A stretch of 64,000 nt of DNA from Syncephalis fuscata (lineage: Eukaryota; Zoopagomycota; Zoopagomycetes; Zoopagales; Piptocephalidaceae). Positions 37,694-49,836 of the stretch are shown here, piece after piece. Below the pieces are notes generated by a model that saw only the letters and a list, made by a program, of their open reading frames with translations, was not told where the DNA came from and searched no databases. The DNA lies in the NCBI GenBank assembly GCA_025786725.1, contig JAHLTZ010000007.1, forward strand, positions 372,001 to 436,000, given 5' to 3'. The position numbers were made by a program, and so were the translations under genes. Each line of letters starts with the position of its first letter. Position 1 is the stretch's first letter.

Positions 37694-39719
37694 TTATGCT
37701 TCACCACGCATAATTCCAATTAACATATAAATGTTAAGGCCAACGAGAAGTGCAGCGATGACACCGCCTGCGATACAAAGAGGCATTGAATTGGCAAAGT
37801 GCTTTTCAGGCTCTATCTTTTCTTGTGTAGTGGCCGATCTGGACAACGAGCCATATACTTTAGTGGCAGCTGACATAAATGACGCTTCCTTCTTTATGGT
37901 TTTTGGCGACAACGTAGACTTGCTAATAGTAATGTTGTCGCTGTTATTATCTGCGGCACAACAATCGTCCAAAGACTCGCAAACGATAGCAGTAGATTCC
38001 ATGTCTGCCGTCTTGCCATTGTCATTTCGGCTTTCTTCATGGCTTGGTCTGTCGATACGGGTGCTAGTTTGTGAGTTTGAGTCGTCTTCTAGACCAACTG
38101 GGCGCATAATTCGTTTGGAGCTGGTAAACCAGATCAATGGTATCATAGCAAATGGTAATTGGACACTTAATGCAACCTGACTGATGACCAATAGATTAGT
38201 GACACCGCTGCGTCCACCAATGATGGCCACAATCAAGGCGGGGATGATGGCGCATGATCGAGTGACGAGTCGACGCAACCATGGACGAATAGTCATACCA
38301 ACAAAGCCTTCCATTACAATTTGACCGGTTAGTGTGGCGGTCAGTGTACTTGACTGTCCAGCGATGAAAAGAGCAACAGCGTATAGAATAGCAGCAGCAG
38401 TGCCAAGATAATGGCCAATTAGGTGGTAGGCATCATACAAATCGGCCGGATCACCGTCGGAACCGTCTTTTGATAGTTTGTCATGAAAGCCGCCAGCACC
38501 AACAATAAGAATTGCAGCATTAATAAATAGAGCTAAGCATAATGCTAATACACAGTCTAGCATGGTAAACTTAATTGCAGCATTGATAGAAGTAAAGGTG
38601 GCATAACCAGGACGACGTTGGCGCTTTGCTGGATCGGAAACAATAGGTGCAGCGGTTCAGCATTGCTTGAAGTGTTCGATTTTGTCGCCTCTTCATTATT
38701 AGGCATAAAAGCACGGGCCTGTACGATCGATGAATGCAAGTAGAGATTGTGAGGCATAACAGTAGCGCCAACAATACCCATAGCTAGATAGATACGTTCA
38801 GGTTCGGTGAAGAGTGAAGCTTCAGGTAGAAAGCCTCGTAGCACTTCCATGGCCGGCGCTTGGACATAGGCCAGTTCTACTGCAAAGCAAACACCCACGG
38901 CAGTCACCATAGCAATAACAAGCCATTCAAACATACGAACAGCCGTCAGTGTACCGTTTTGACGGTAGAACATGAGCAGAATAAGCACGTCCAGTCCCAT
39001 TAGTACTACACCAGCTGGTAATGGTAAACCAAATAGCAGATCTAATGCAATGGCACTGCCGATAACTTCTGCCAAATCTGTTGCGATAATGGCAAGCTCG
39101 CAAACAATATACAACACCCAGTTAAGCCATGGTCTGAATTCTTCACGGCACATACGGGCCAGATCCATGCCAGTGACGACACCCAGCTTGACGGACATCA
39201 TTTGAAGGATGACCGCCGCAATATTAGAGAAGAAAATAACGGTAAGTAGTGAATAGCCGAATTTAGAGCCAGCTAACAATATCAATGGTTAGCACAAGTT
39301 AAATGGACTGCATAGCTGAACAGCAATACCTACCTGCTAAATCGGTCGCCCAATTGCCAGGATCCATGTAACCAACAGCAATGACTATAAATAATTAACA
39401 CAGATCTGATTAATATTTCTTTTTTTTCGACCCGAGATCCTCCGATACTTACGATAACCAGGACCAACAAACGTTAAAAATTTCTTTAGACGTTGCATGT
39501 TGCGACGCATCTGCGCTGGAATAAGCTTTCACGGCCCGTATGAATAGGCAGATCATTATCAAAATCATCTGGCTTTTCATTGAATACTGTTGAATGAGTC
39601 AACGTATGTGTCAGGGGAGAGTGCTCAGGCGTAAATAAAGATTTTGTTTCAGTTATAGAGTGTGCTGTTTTTCTGGACTGGCCAGATGTTGACGGCGGTC
39701 GTGTAGCTTGCGAGTCCAT
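37694..39719 (-). CDS. NRAMP-family divalent metal transporter, copy 1
   Basis: Minus strand, starting MDSQATRPPSTSGQ with a disordered cytosolic N-terminus. After FLTFVGPGY come two introns, then [27 protein letters not shown] with the canonical DPGN metal-binding motif. GATVMPHNLYLHSSIV follows with the second-site Met, and about ten hydrophobic helices in all. Family members import Mn2+/Fe2+ with protons, at the plasma membrane or vacuole. One frame break at about 38655 (between EP and APIVSDPAKRQRR) needs a single nucleotide. A hydrophilic loop of about 110 residues precedes the last helix. A paralogue lies at 49837-52798. Confidence 0.93.
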
Positions 39720-41450
39720 GCTGAGTTTATTGCTGTTTAGATTACTGAACTTTAGACAAACAGAGTACTGAAATTAAGGTGTATATTATTGCGCTGATAC
39801 GACAAAAATGGAATTGAATAAATAGAATTAGTTAAATGCAACTAATGGACAAGTCATAAACGCAACGCAACGGCTATATATATATGTATTTGCATATGCG
39901 TATACATATATATAGTATAAAACTTACTCACACAGTGTATCGTAGTGGAAACACAGGGGGCTTCAACTTAACAATAGCAATACAAATATAACCGATAAAT
40001 AAACGTAAAAGTTGTAATAGAGGTGTATCGTGTTTGAAAAACAGCCAATGGTCGGAAGGATTAATCCAAAATGAGTTCTCCTTTTTAAATGTTTAACTGG
40101 TTACAAGGATGTGCACTGATATTTCATCATATATTGCTGTATCCTTGTATTCTGGAGTGTTATTACTATTAAAAGTGGTATTACAATAATTAGAGGACAG
40201 TATATGATCTATAGCTGTGTGAAATATCTGAAAGCTATTTGTGAATACAGACATTCCTTGGCCAAGCTTACCTAGGAACGTGCACTTGAATCTACCCTTG
40301 CCAATCTATAATGAAACTCATTAGTGCACGACCAACTGTAAACACCGTATCATCTTTGTTACTTGGGGGCAATATAATATTTGCTCGTGAGGTCTTTTAA
40401 GCCATAGCATCAAATGCTGCCTTGAACACAACCAATCTTTCACCTTATTTGTGTCTCTGTTACCGGCCATGTCTTGTTTGATGCAGCCGTGGTGTATGTC
40501 AGTAACCTGCAATGCATGTAGCTAGCGTGGATCACCGCAATATCTTGGCAATTGAGCTTTGGGCTTTAGAAAATGCACAAATAATTATGTCTAGTATAGC
40601 AACGATCCAAAGTACTACTACCAAATATAAATTGATAAAACGAACATCTATTTATTAATGTATTTATTTTAATAACTTGAGAAAATCAATTAACGTATTA
40701 ACCATCTAAAGAAACGCGAATAGTATAGAATACAATTGTAAAATTTATGCTAATTATACTTATTCAGCAAACTTGTTAATTTTCATAGAAGTACTACATT
40801 AGAATGTTACGAGCATGTCTATACTCGATGTGCTCATGTAATACAAGCATGGAGCACTACCATACCTGGTCAAACTGAATTGCATCAATAAATACTGATA
40901 CAATAGCATGTCATTTGATAGCTGTAATGATGCGAGCGAAACAGTTTCATTTATTATTTAACGATGATTAATCATCGGCCATTTCCTAACCCATTTGGAT
41001 TTTTGAAAGCAGTGTAGCAGGATGGTTAGAGAGGAGGACCATTGTTATACAAAATTCATTTTTTAGTAATAAAACAAGTTTAAAGCACTCATCGATGTGT
41101 ATCAAATGGCTTGCTGCAAATCAAGCACTTGCCAGCTATAACCTCACGTTGTCGTTGTTGTTAGTTCATAACCGAATATTCGGAGAATACCAACAGCCAA
41201 ACAGTTCTCTACTCAGCTACGTGATAGATGATGGTTGACTTTTTGGGCGGTGGCGGTATTTTAACCTGGCCAGTACATGCTTACGATTGGCTCGTAGATC
41301 CGCGGAGAATCGACCAACCATTGAGGCAAGGCCTAAAATGCACTACTATTTCCGGCCACACCAGCATAGATTGACCATGCGAATAGAGAAAGAGAGAACG
41401 AGAAAGTGTGAGTGAGTGAGTGGAGTGAACAAACGACACCACACTCGCTC
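39720..41450. other. Intergenic region between NRAMP copy 1 and the Ras transcript
   Basis: No supported gene. It includes a short AT palindrome-rich block (about 39875-39925) and GA-rich DNA (41386-41425). It should carry the NRAMP promoter (leftward) and the Ras promoter (rightward). Confidence 0.45.
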
Positions 41451-41988
41451 ATGCTCTTGATAACAGGAATATTTTCGCAAACAGTTTCCTCATTTTGTCG
41501 TTCATCGTTTTCTCGTCATTGTGTTTGCGTTATTGCTGGTTAGTTGTATCTCGCGTGCTTCTCGTTCGTTCACGCAGCCGCTGTCCCCTTTTCTACTTGC
41601 ACCACTAAACGGTAGTTGAGCTTCTTTGGACGCCTTCTATTATTATTATTACTATTACTGCTTCTATACTACTATTACTACTATTACTATTACACTATTA
41701 TTGTTTCTACTTAGTCTCTTTATTATCGGTGTCTCTCCACCTTACACATCTCCACTACTAGTACAGTGATTGTTGCAGCAATACGTGTTGGCCTTTAATT
41801 CCAGTGATTAGTTTTGTCCATTATATGTATGTAATCCACGTCATATAGATGAAACTGGCGTCCTAAACACTTGCCAAACAACATAACTAGCCTCTTTTGC
41901 TATAGCTAACTCAATTACGTATTCTTCTATTTGTTGCTTAGTTCTAGTTTATTCTTAGAATATTCTTGCTGTTACTTTTTGTTTCAAG

Positions 41989-43751
41989 GTAAGTAGTCTA
42001 GTCTGGATAGCGCGTGTACATTATTTATGCAAACATTTGTACATTGTGATGATTATTATGGTGCTTATTTGTGCTCGTACTTGTACTATTACGATCGTTT
42101 GTATTATGGTTGTTTGTATTATCATATCATTGTATCATTATTACGCGCTGTATTTATTTGATATGGTGGGGCAACGAGGGACTATAACTCAATTAATAGC
42201 CCATAAAGCAGTTGTATTGCGGTTCAGGCATGTTCTGATGAAATTGGCTGTGTTCCACGTGACATGCTGAAGAATATGTGCCGTTTTTCTTTAATATGGA
42301 GAAGACACGAAGGATTTCCTATCCAAAAACGTTTCAAATGCACATCTTAGCATGGCGGATTGGCCTATTTCATGGTTTGAACAAAAAACTGAGGTTTATT
42401 CCATTATCATCTATTCTGAATACAACGACAACGACACTCTGGTTTACTGATTTTATTCTCTCTCGGTCTCTCGTGCGCTTTCTCTCTCTCTCTCTCTTGC
42501 TTGATTTATTCATTTCTGCATAAGTAGCTAGGTATAGCTTGTTAGTTTCTAATTGATAAGTAGGTAATATTACAATGTGTTGTCTTGTTGATTCGACCGG
42601 TTTAATATAGATACGGTCATGTATCATTGTTTGTATATACATCGCACATACGTGTGTGTAGCCGATACTGTACACCTCGGCATGGCTACGCTGTAGTGCT
42701 ATTGTCCCCTGCAATGAGAATGCGCGACAGGTTTGTTTAAACAACAAAACAACAAATAGCTATGAGGTCAGTCGCTGAAACGACGTTGCCTGATGTTGTA
42801 AACATGTCTGCTGCTAGTTTCGTTATGTTTCCAGCCAAACTGGCAAACAACCTATTGTAAACCACCACTCTTTACTATTCATATCATCTATTCATAGCTA
42901 TAATTTACTCCACATCTTCGACATGGTCTTTATGACTTTTATATCTCGAATAGAGTTATCATGGGTATTGTCTAATGGGATCCTCCTTTTCCAGCTAATC
43001 GTTTTCACTCTATCAATTTTCAACTTCTTCCCCTTATCCCTTTCTTAAATCGTTCTTTCACACTACACCCACTTGTCTATTTTCCTGTAACTTTGTCGGT
43101 GAACCCAATCAGCCAACCAACAGCTGTCGTGGTTTTCTTTTGTCCTAGTAGTAGGCGTGTGTTTGTCTCTTTTTCTCTCTTTATTGCTTTTCTACAATTG
43201 ACTACTCTAACTACTTACACTTCTTTTGCGCATCTGACGCCTATCGTCTCATCTATTTACTTTCACACACACAAACACACACAAAATATCGCTTATTACA
43301 AGGCACTGCCATCCATTTATTACATCTTTGTTCCGGGAACAGCGATTCTGTTAAAGAACTATCATTACTAGCGTATAGTTTGTAAACCTTGCTCTTTATC
43401 AATTACTTTCAATTTATCGCTATTACACAGGTGGGATCTAGTTGGTGAACTGCGACGGTTATGCTACAGTGTGTAGATTTGTTTTATGTCATCTTACATA
43501 GACGTGCATATACTACACATCACACTGTTTATGATATTTCTGCGGTGTTCTTTATTACTTGATAAATACACGCGGCCACAATACAAATAGTATTGCTACA
43601 CAAATATTATTAAAACGTCATCAATACCTTGAATTGCTATTAATATGCAAATAACTCATTTTATTACTTGTAATGCGTGGAGCTACTAATATAATATACT
43701 AACGTTATTTTTTAATACTATATTAGATTATTTCCTATTGATTTCTCCTAG
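41989..43751 (+). other. Probable 5'UTR intron of the Ras gene
   Basis: A strong 5' site (CAAG|GTAAGT at 41988/41989) and a pyrimidine-rich 3' site (TTTCTCCTAG at 43742-43751) sit 2 nt before the Ras ATG. The interval has no coding frame and many CT-rich tracts. If real, the intron is 1.76 kb, roughly twenty times longer than the other introns here. Upstream, 41450-41988 looks like a pyrimidine-rich leader with ATT/ACT triplet runs (41636-41705). Confidence 0.6.
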
Positions 43752-43753
43752 TC

Positions 43754-44797
43754 ATGGCCTCTAAAGCTCAATTTCTCAGAGAATACAAGCTCGTTGTTGT
43801 TGGCGGAGGTGGTAAGTAAGCGATGAGCTATCGGCAAATCTATTTGGCAATATCCGTGGTCAAATGGCTGCGGATGAAGCATTGCCGTCTATACCATTCT
43901 ATGCATACACTATGCACGCATATCCTGCATCCTTATTAATCATGCCATTTTGTCACATATTGTCTTTGTCGATCATTATAGGTGTGGGTAAATCTGCTCT
44001 GACCATTCAATTTATTCAGTCGCACTTTGTTGATGAATATGATCCAACCATTGAAGGTAAGCTAAAACAAAATTGTGTAAACTAGCAAGTTTAAATATAT
44101 TGACTCATTGGGCTATGTTAATTCAGATTCGTATCGTAAACAATGCGTAATTGATGATGAAGTTGCATTGCTGGATGTACTCGATACTGCCGGCCAGGAA
44201 GAATACAGGTGAGAAAATCGGGACAGTGCAATAAATAGTGGCGTGTTACTGTTGTTTATTATAGAGCGAATAAACTAACCTATTATTGTTGTATAGCGCA
44301 ATGCGTGAGCAATATATGCGTTCTGGCGAAGGCTTTTTGTTAGTATATAGCATTACTGCCCGCGATTCTTACGAGGAAATTGCTACCTTCCATCAGCAGA
44401 TTTTGCGTGTCAAAGACAAGGACTTTTTCCCAATGATTGTTGTTGGTAACAAGTGTGATCTTGAAGCCGAACGTCAAGTTTCTAATCAAGGTAGGATAAA
44501 GTTTTATTAATGGCTATTAGCAATTATATTTATATTCGATAAAAAAATGACTAATTATAATTATGATAATTGCTATTAATAGAGGGACGCGAACTTGCCA
44601 AACATTGGAAATGCCGATTTATCGAGACTTCTGCCAAACAAAAGATTAACGTTGACGAAGCATTTTATTTCTTGGTACGTGAAATCAGACAGTTTACCGC
44701 TGCATCCTCCCCTAATGGCGGCGGTGCTGCCGACGGTTCACGTCCAGATGGCCACAACGAGGACAATGACGGCTGTGGCTGCTGTATCGTGATGTAA
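43754..44797 (+). CDS. Ras GTPase
   Basis: Five exons encode a full Ras: [30 protein letters not shown] (P-loop), the effector loop [46 protein letters not shown] (switch II), VGNKCDLE and IETSAK (guanine recognition). The hypervariable tail is rich in Gly/Ser/Asn and ends CGCCIVM, that is, a CIVM CAAX box for farnesylation preceded by cysteines available for palmitoylation. The residues matching human Gly12, Gly13 and Gln61 are wild type. Introns fall after GG, after PTIE, inside S of EEYS, and after SNQ. It is a plasma-membrane signalling switch. Confidence 0.97.
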
Positions 44798-45499
44798 GCC
44801 GGTGCATGCACATCACGAATACGCTTAGACTAGCTGAATACTTGCTGTGTGATTATATCACTTGTTCGCCCTATATGTGACTGCCTTACGCACAGGTGGC
44901 AGTTGATTCAAATTCTATACCGCGCAATGTCTTTTATGTACCAATGCGCGTCTTTCCTATATTCTCGTCTTTTGTTTGTTGATCATCGCTGTTTGCTGAA
45001 ATATGGTGTTTCCCCACCACTATCCGGCAGTTATTATTGCGCGCGTATTCTGTGGGGCATGATTAATATACCGTGTGATATGGTGCTCGTAATCATTGCT
45101 GCTACTGCAACCTCTCTAGTGCTATAGTTGTCATTTCTATTGTCGTTAGTTATTACAAATTTCAACAGTTTTACAGAAATGTCTATTTTATCACAATATA
45201 TTGTCTGGACAGTTAAATTAGTATATGAACAATTACTGTTTTTGTTTAAAACAAAGTAAAATAGCATAAATGCAAACAATATAACGCTTATAACACATTC
45301 TTCTGAACACTGCAGTAGATGTGCCAGTAAACGCTGATTTATCATCAAAGAAAATTGACAATGCAATTGTACTCGTTCATAAAAGTCATAATGAATGATT
45401 AAATTATTCTACTTTATTAATAATGGCATGATGCACGGATAAGAAGAAAAGCACTTTTAAAGTCATAGCTTAGAATTATATACTAATATAAATAGGAAG

Positions 45500-47278
45500 A
45501 GTAGATTTTATTTCATGTCCATCAATACAATTGTGACAGTGTGTGATAAACTAACATACCGCTAAGATTCACGTGCCATCATAGGATATATATTGTGTAT
45601 TCAGTCTAGTGCTTTTACTTGTTATTAAAATAAAAATGTAGCTGCAAGCTATTAGAGTATTATCAATTCAAATGAATAACTGAATAAAGTGTTGGAATAT
45701 TAATGATAAAGTATAGTATGTGGATGTGGTAGGATCAAGTGAAGCAAATCAAAATCTACAAAGAATACAATCAACAACAATAAATGATTCTACCAATAAG
45801 CGTAATTAATGAAATAAACAAATAAAAGCAAATGAATGAGTATTAATAATAATCAAGTGATAATCTATACGACTGAATAAGACTAATGAATTAAAATTAA
45901 TTGAATTTTATAATAAATACAGTTAGTAATAAATGAATTGTTTTATTAGTAAAAATGGCCAGTATATAGTAAAATGAGTATAGGTTGGAGATAAATTTAA
46001 AAGTTAAAAAATAATGCAACATGCAAATAGAATGCTACGGATAACATAAGTAATTACATACTTTTAAGCTATTATATAACAGTGATGTTTTGTAGTAATA
46101 ATGACTGGCTTGGTACATAAGCTTATGATAAACTGCACTCAATGGCATGTAAATGAGGCTGAAACTATTTTAGTAATACAAATAGAAACACAGTAGCACT
46201 ATTATGACAGTAGAATAAACAGACGAGTGTAGTGGTAATATGGCATTGTTTATTAGTTATGCCGTTGACATGTAGTAAAGCTGATTTCTTTTTAAAGACA
46301 TTTATCATTTGAATTGAACTACAAGAGTGAACATCAACAACACTGCTAATAGCATAGCTTTAAGTATTCATGCTAGAATGGAATTAAGCGCAGTGGCTGA
46401 ATAAAGAATAGACAGTTTGAGGCAAGAGTAAAGTAATTGTAGGGCAGTCCAGCTATGTAAACAGCAACTTTTGTTAGCTGCCAGTAGCATCACAAAACAA
46501 CGAGCAATAGAAGCACTCATGGGTATTCATATAATGTATTTATCGTCTAAAAGCACCTATTTACTTTGATAAAATAATAAAAGACTCAAATACAAATAGT
46601 GAGAAATGACGCGTATTTAAATATAGGTTGGTAAAACATAGAGTCATGAAATCCAACCAACGGCTAGTCATGGGCACTGATGCTGGTTATACTACTAAAT
46701 CAAAACAACCAACGCGATAGTAATAGAGTCAATATGGACTCATGCAATTTCCAAGCGGCGGACTGTATTCATGATGATATTTAAAAATGGCCGGTAAAAT
46801 AACGAGTGTAGGAAGGAAATAAGCAAGAATAAATAAAAACTACTTTATGTCAGAGTGTAGCATATTATAAAATATATTAGCTTTCAGCACATTAGAAAAA
46901 GTAAATATTAAATTGAATTGAATTATATAAATCAGTCTGTTTAAAAACAAGTATTTACAAACATAAATTATTCAACCTAGACGCATTCGACTTGCAGCCA
47001 ATCGCATTGTTCAGTTTGGCTCAAAGGCCTCTCCTGTTGCAAGCGACTACTTTGTCTATTTGTTTTACTTCCGCCATGTCAGCACAGAACAATGACACAC
47101 TGCCGAAGATATGGCAAATCAGCGATATAGTCCACCATATAGCAATGTTTAGTGAAGCAGCTACCACGGTTGCTTTGTCACGCACTTGTAAATTGTTGTA
47201 TAATTCTATTATTACCTACAATGGTCTATGGCACAAACTGTATCAAGAACACTTCCCTCGTGATATTGAAACGGATAT
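45500..47278 (+). repeat. Long inverted repeat, arm 2 (mirror of 34521-36294)
   Basis: Reverse complement of arm 1 with very few differences, for example CTCATGGG here against CTTATGGG in the corresponding sense. It contains 1.49 kb of non-coding DNA and the first 96-97 codons of the second F-box copy, then ends within GATATTGAAACGGATAT. The arms enclose 9.2 kb holding the RING, NRAMP copy 1 and Ras genes. Confidence 0.93.
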
Positions 47279-48770
47279 CGATTGATTACAGTGGCAGCCA
47301 GAACAAGAGCGAAGAGCGCCAAAGGAAATAACTGACGTTGAAAGTAAACTTTTACCAAAGCTTACTTGGTTTCGACGCTACAAGCAGCGTATTAAAATGG
47401 GCATAAATTGCCAAAAAACAAGTCAGCATCAACAACCCATCTAACTCCTGCTATGGTAGATGAATTGACAAATATAAGTTTTTGTGGCAATGCAATCGTT
47501 GCAATATATTCTGATTGGATTGCAATAACAGATAATTATAACACAATGGTTGTATTGCTTAAACTCTCAACGAAGAATACAGTTGAATTGCAGTCATTAA
47601 ATTGGGGCAAAGATTATTTTAGTAAAATAGAAAGCATAGCATTTTATCAATGCCAACAACAGGCAGATGACATTGATGAAAATATGCATTTAATTATTTG
47701 TTTGAAATATTATAAAAACTATTTGATACACTTCAAATATGGGACGCAATAGTTGCAAACTATTACGTTTTATTGACCTTGATGGTCATTGGAACGGTAG
47801 AATTATAGGTACATTTTTGTTGGTCTCCAACTCACAGCATAGTAATTCGCCCAATAATTCACAACTGTCCCATTATGATCGGCTAGTCTATAATATTGGT
47901 TCAACAGTACAACCATGTGAACCTCAATCCATCATCCTTCCAAACGCCGGCAATTTACATAGCCACAGAATACATACAAAAATAATAGCAAAACAATACT
48001 CACACAATACTACAATAGCGAATACAAACTCAACTATCAAATAATTCGCGTGCTATTGGCACCTGATACAGATTCTGAAATGGTTGATGATGATACAAAG
48101 CAGATGACTACAATTGCATCAGGCCATATAACGCTTCCCAATTTTACAAAACACTGGACTCTAGGATTTTATTTAATTGATTGCAATCGCATATTAATTC
48201 ATTACAATAATCGCCTAATCAATGAGACATTGAGTAATAACACAAAAAATCACCAACGCTACATTAGAGTAATATCTTTAAGCAAAGGTACCATTTTGAG
48301 TGCAACTATTCAGCGAACGGATTTGAAGAATTAGTTTAATCTTAACACATAATTTGGTTTTATTTTGCTTGTGCAAATATTCATTGTTGGTTGTTGTTTC
48401 ATTATTGAATGGGGAGATTCTGCATGAAATTAATATAATGGAGTTTATGAATGGATTTTGTAATTTTCAGCATCTTATTGCCACAAAAATTGTCAGTTAT
48501 AAGTATTCCAACGATTATTATTGTATTATTGATGCTGTAACAGGTAGCGTGGACATTCATAAATTTACAATATCAAAGGTACAGCATCGTACATTTGCAT
48601 TCGGCCGTATGCTATTGATGAATGAAGAGACAACGCTTATTACAAGTTTATACCTGGAATTAGTTAAATTGATTAGACAATCGGAACTATTTTACTTTGA
48701 CTTCCACGTTTTGAGCTCAAAGCAAAATTCGTTCCAATCAAAGTCGCACAGTTATACGCAACAAACATGA
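46992..48770 (+). pseudogene. F-box-like protein, copy 2 (broken)
   Basis: The first 97 residues are identical to copy 1 except D to N (ITYNGLWHKL). Then the frame meets TGA directly after DIETDID, six bases past the end of the near-identical tract. Further homology to copy 1 continues in pieces through 48770 (NKSASTTHLTPAMVDEL; CKLLRFIDLDGHWNGRIIGTFLL; YCIIDAVTGSVDIH; LLMNEETTLI) at only moderate identity and in changing frames. Some breaks could be assembly undercalls, but the TGA replaces a Trp codon by substitution and is not a length error. The sharp identity drop marks a conversion or duplication junction inside the gene. Confidence 0.8.
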
Positions 48771-49836
48771 TTATATTGCTTTCTATTAAAATATTGCTAA
48801 TAAATTAATTTAAATAAACAATGTAACATACTATTTGATTTTATTGAAACATTTGAGGTTGATCATTGTTGTTGTTGGCCATGTGTAAAAAGATTGATCG
48901 AATATTAATAGAAGCCATATGATTGCGATTTCATGTCATTCCGCATTTGTTGTTATTGCATCTGAATAGTTTCTTTTATTTTCTAATATTCTACTATTCC
49001 ATTTTGGGTATATCTGTGATGTAAAATCAAAATTAATATAATTATTATAAAGGTTGTTTATTAAACAGCCATTTCCACTATAGCTAATTTAACTAAATAA
49101 ATAGCATTTGAACAATAATATCATAGATGACAATATATATACTAAAACAATAATAAAAATGATTAGCTAATTAAATTATTATACTGATAATTACACATGA
49201 ATCAATTAATGTTGAATGTAATATCATACATGTTATAATGATGAATGAGTGTTTAATTGTGTCTAAAAATATTAAGAATATGAAGTAAAATGAGCAAATA
49301 AAAAATGCGAAATCAAAAAATAGTAGCTCCATCCCCTTTAAACAGATATCGCATAGATTAACTGGCGCGATTGTTATGTTTACAATAAGACCTGCGTCTC
49401 CCTTTGGTAAACACCCCCTTTCTGGTACGGCCCCTTTGTTGTTTAATTATTAGATTTAAGGGGAAATGAAGTATACCAGTAAATTTGATGGAAAGCTCAT
49501 TTAGCACTGACATTTCATGCAAAGCTGCTAGATCGATGTACCTATGCATTGAAAGGAATGCGTTTTTGAAGACCCAGACAATGATGCTTTAGGCATACTC
49601 GTCTAATGGACTACTCCTTCTTTCTGTACTATTTCCACAAATATTATTGAGTATAGTTTTGAAATATTGACAATAACCATTTATTTTATATCTAGTTATT
49701 GATTGATCCAAGATATTGTTTTTATTTTAGCAAAGTGTATAATAACTTTAAAACAAACTTTAAAATTAGTTATATATACTATTGGTATTATAGCTATAAT
49801 CATAGTTATTGGTAAAGGGAGTGTGCTGTAGGCGAA
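48771..49836. other. Intergenic region
   Basis: AT-rich with one more GC-balanced block at 49320-49620. I found no recognisable reading frame. The sequence should contain the promoter of NRAMP copy 2. Confidence 0.5.

Noticed and set aside
43864-44085. Small open frame overlapping Ras exon 2
   Set aside because: Its first half is the first Ras coding intron; the Ras splice sites and the GVGKSAL frame explain the sequence.
47408-48770. Separate small genes downstream of the first F-box copy 2 fragment
   Set aside because: All the pieces align in order to F-box copy 1, so they are parts of one broken gene.
49320-49620. Fourth transposon end (GGAGCTACT word on the minus strand at about 49325)
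   Set aside because: Only nine bases match the sequence outside the other element ends, the ACTTTGAC core is absent, and no partner end was found.
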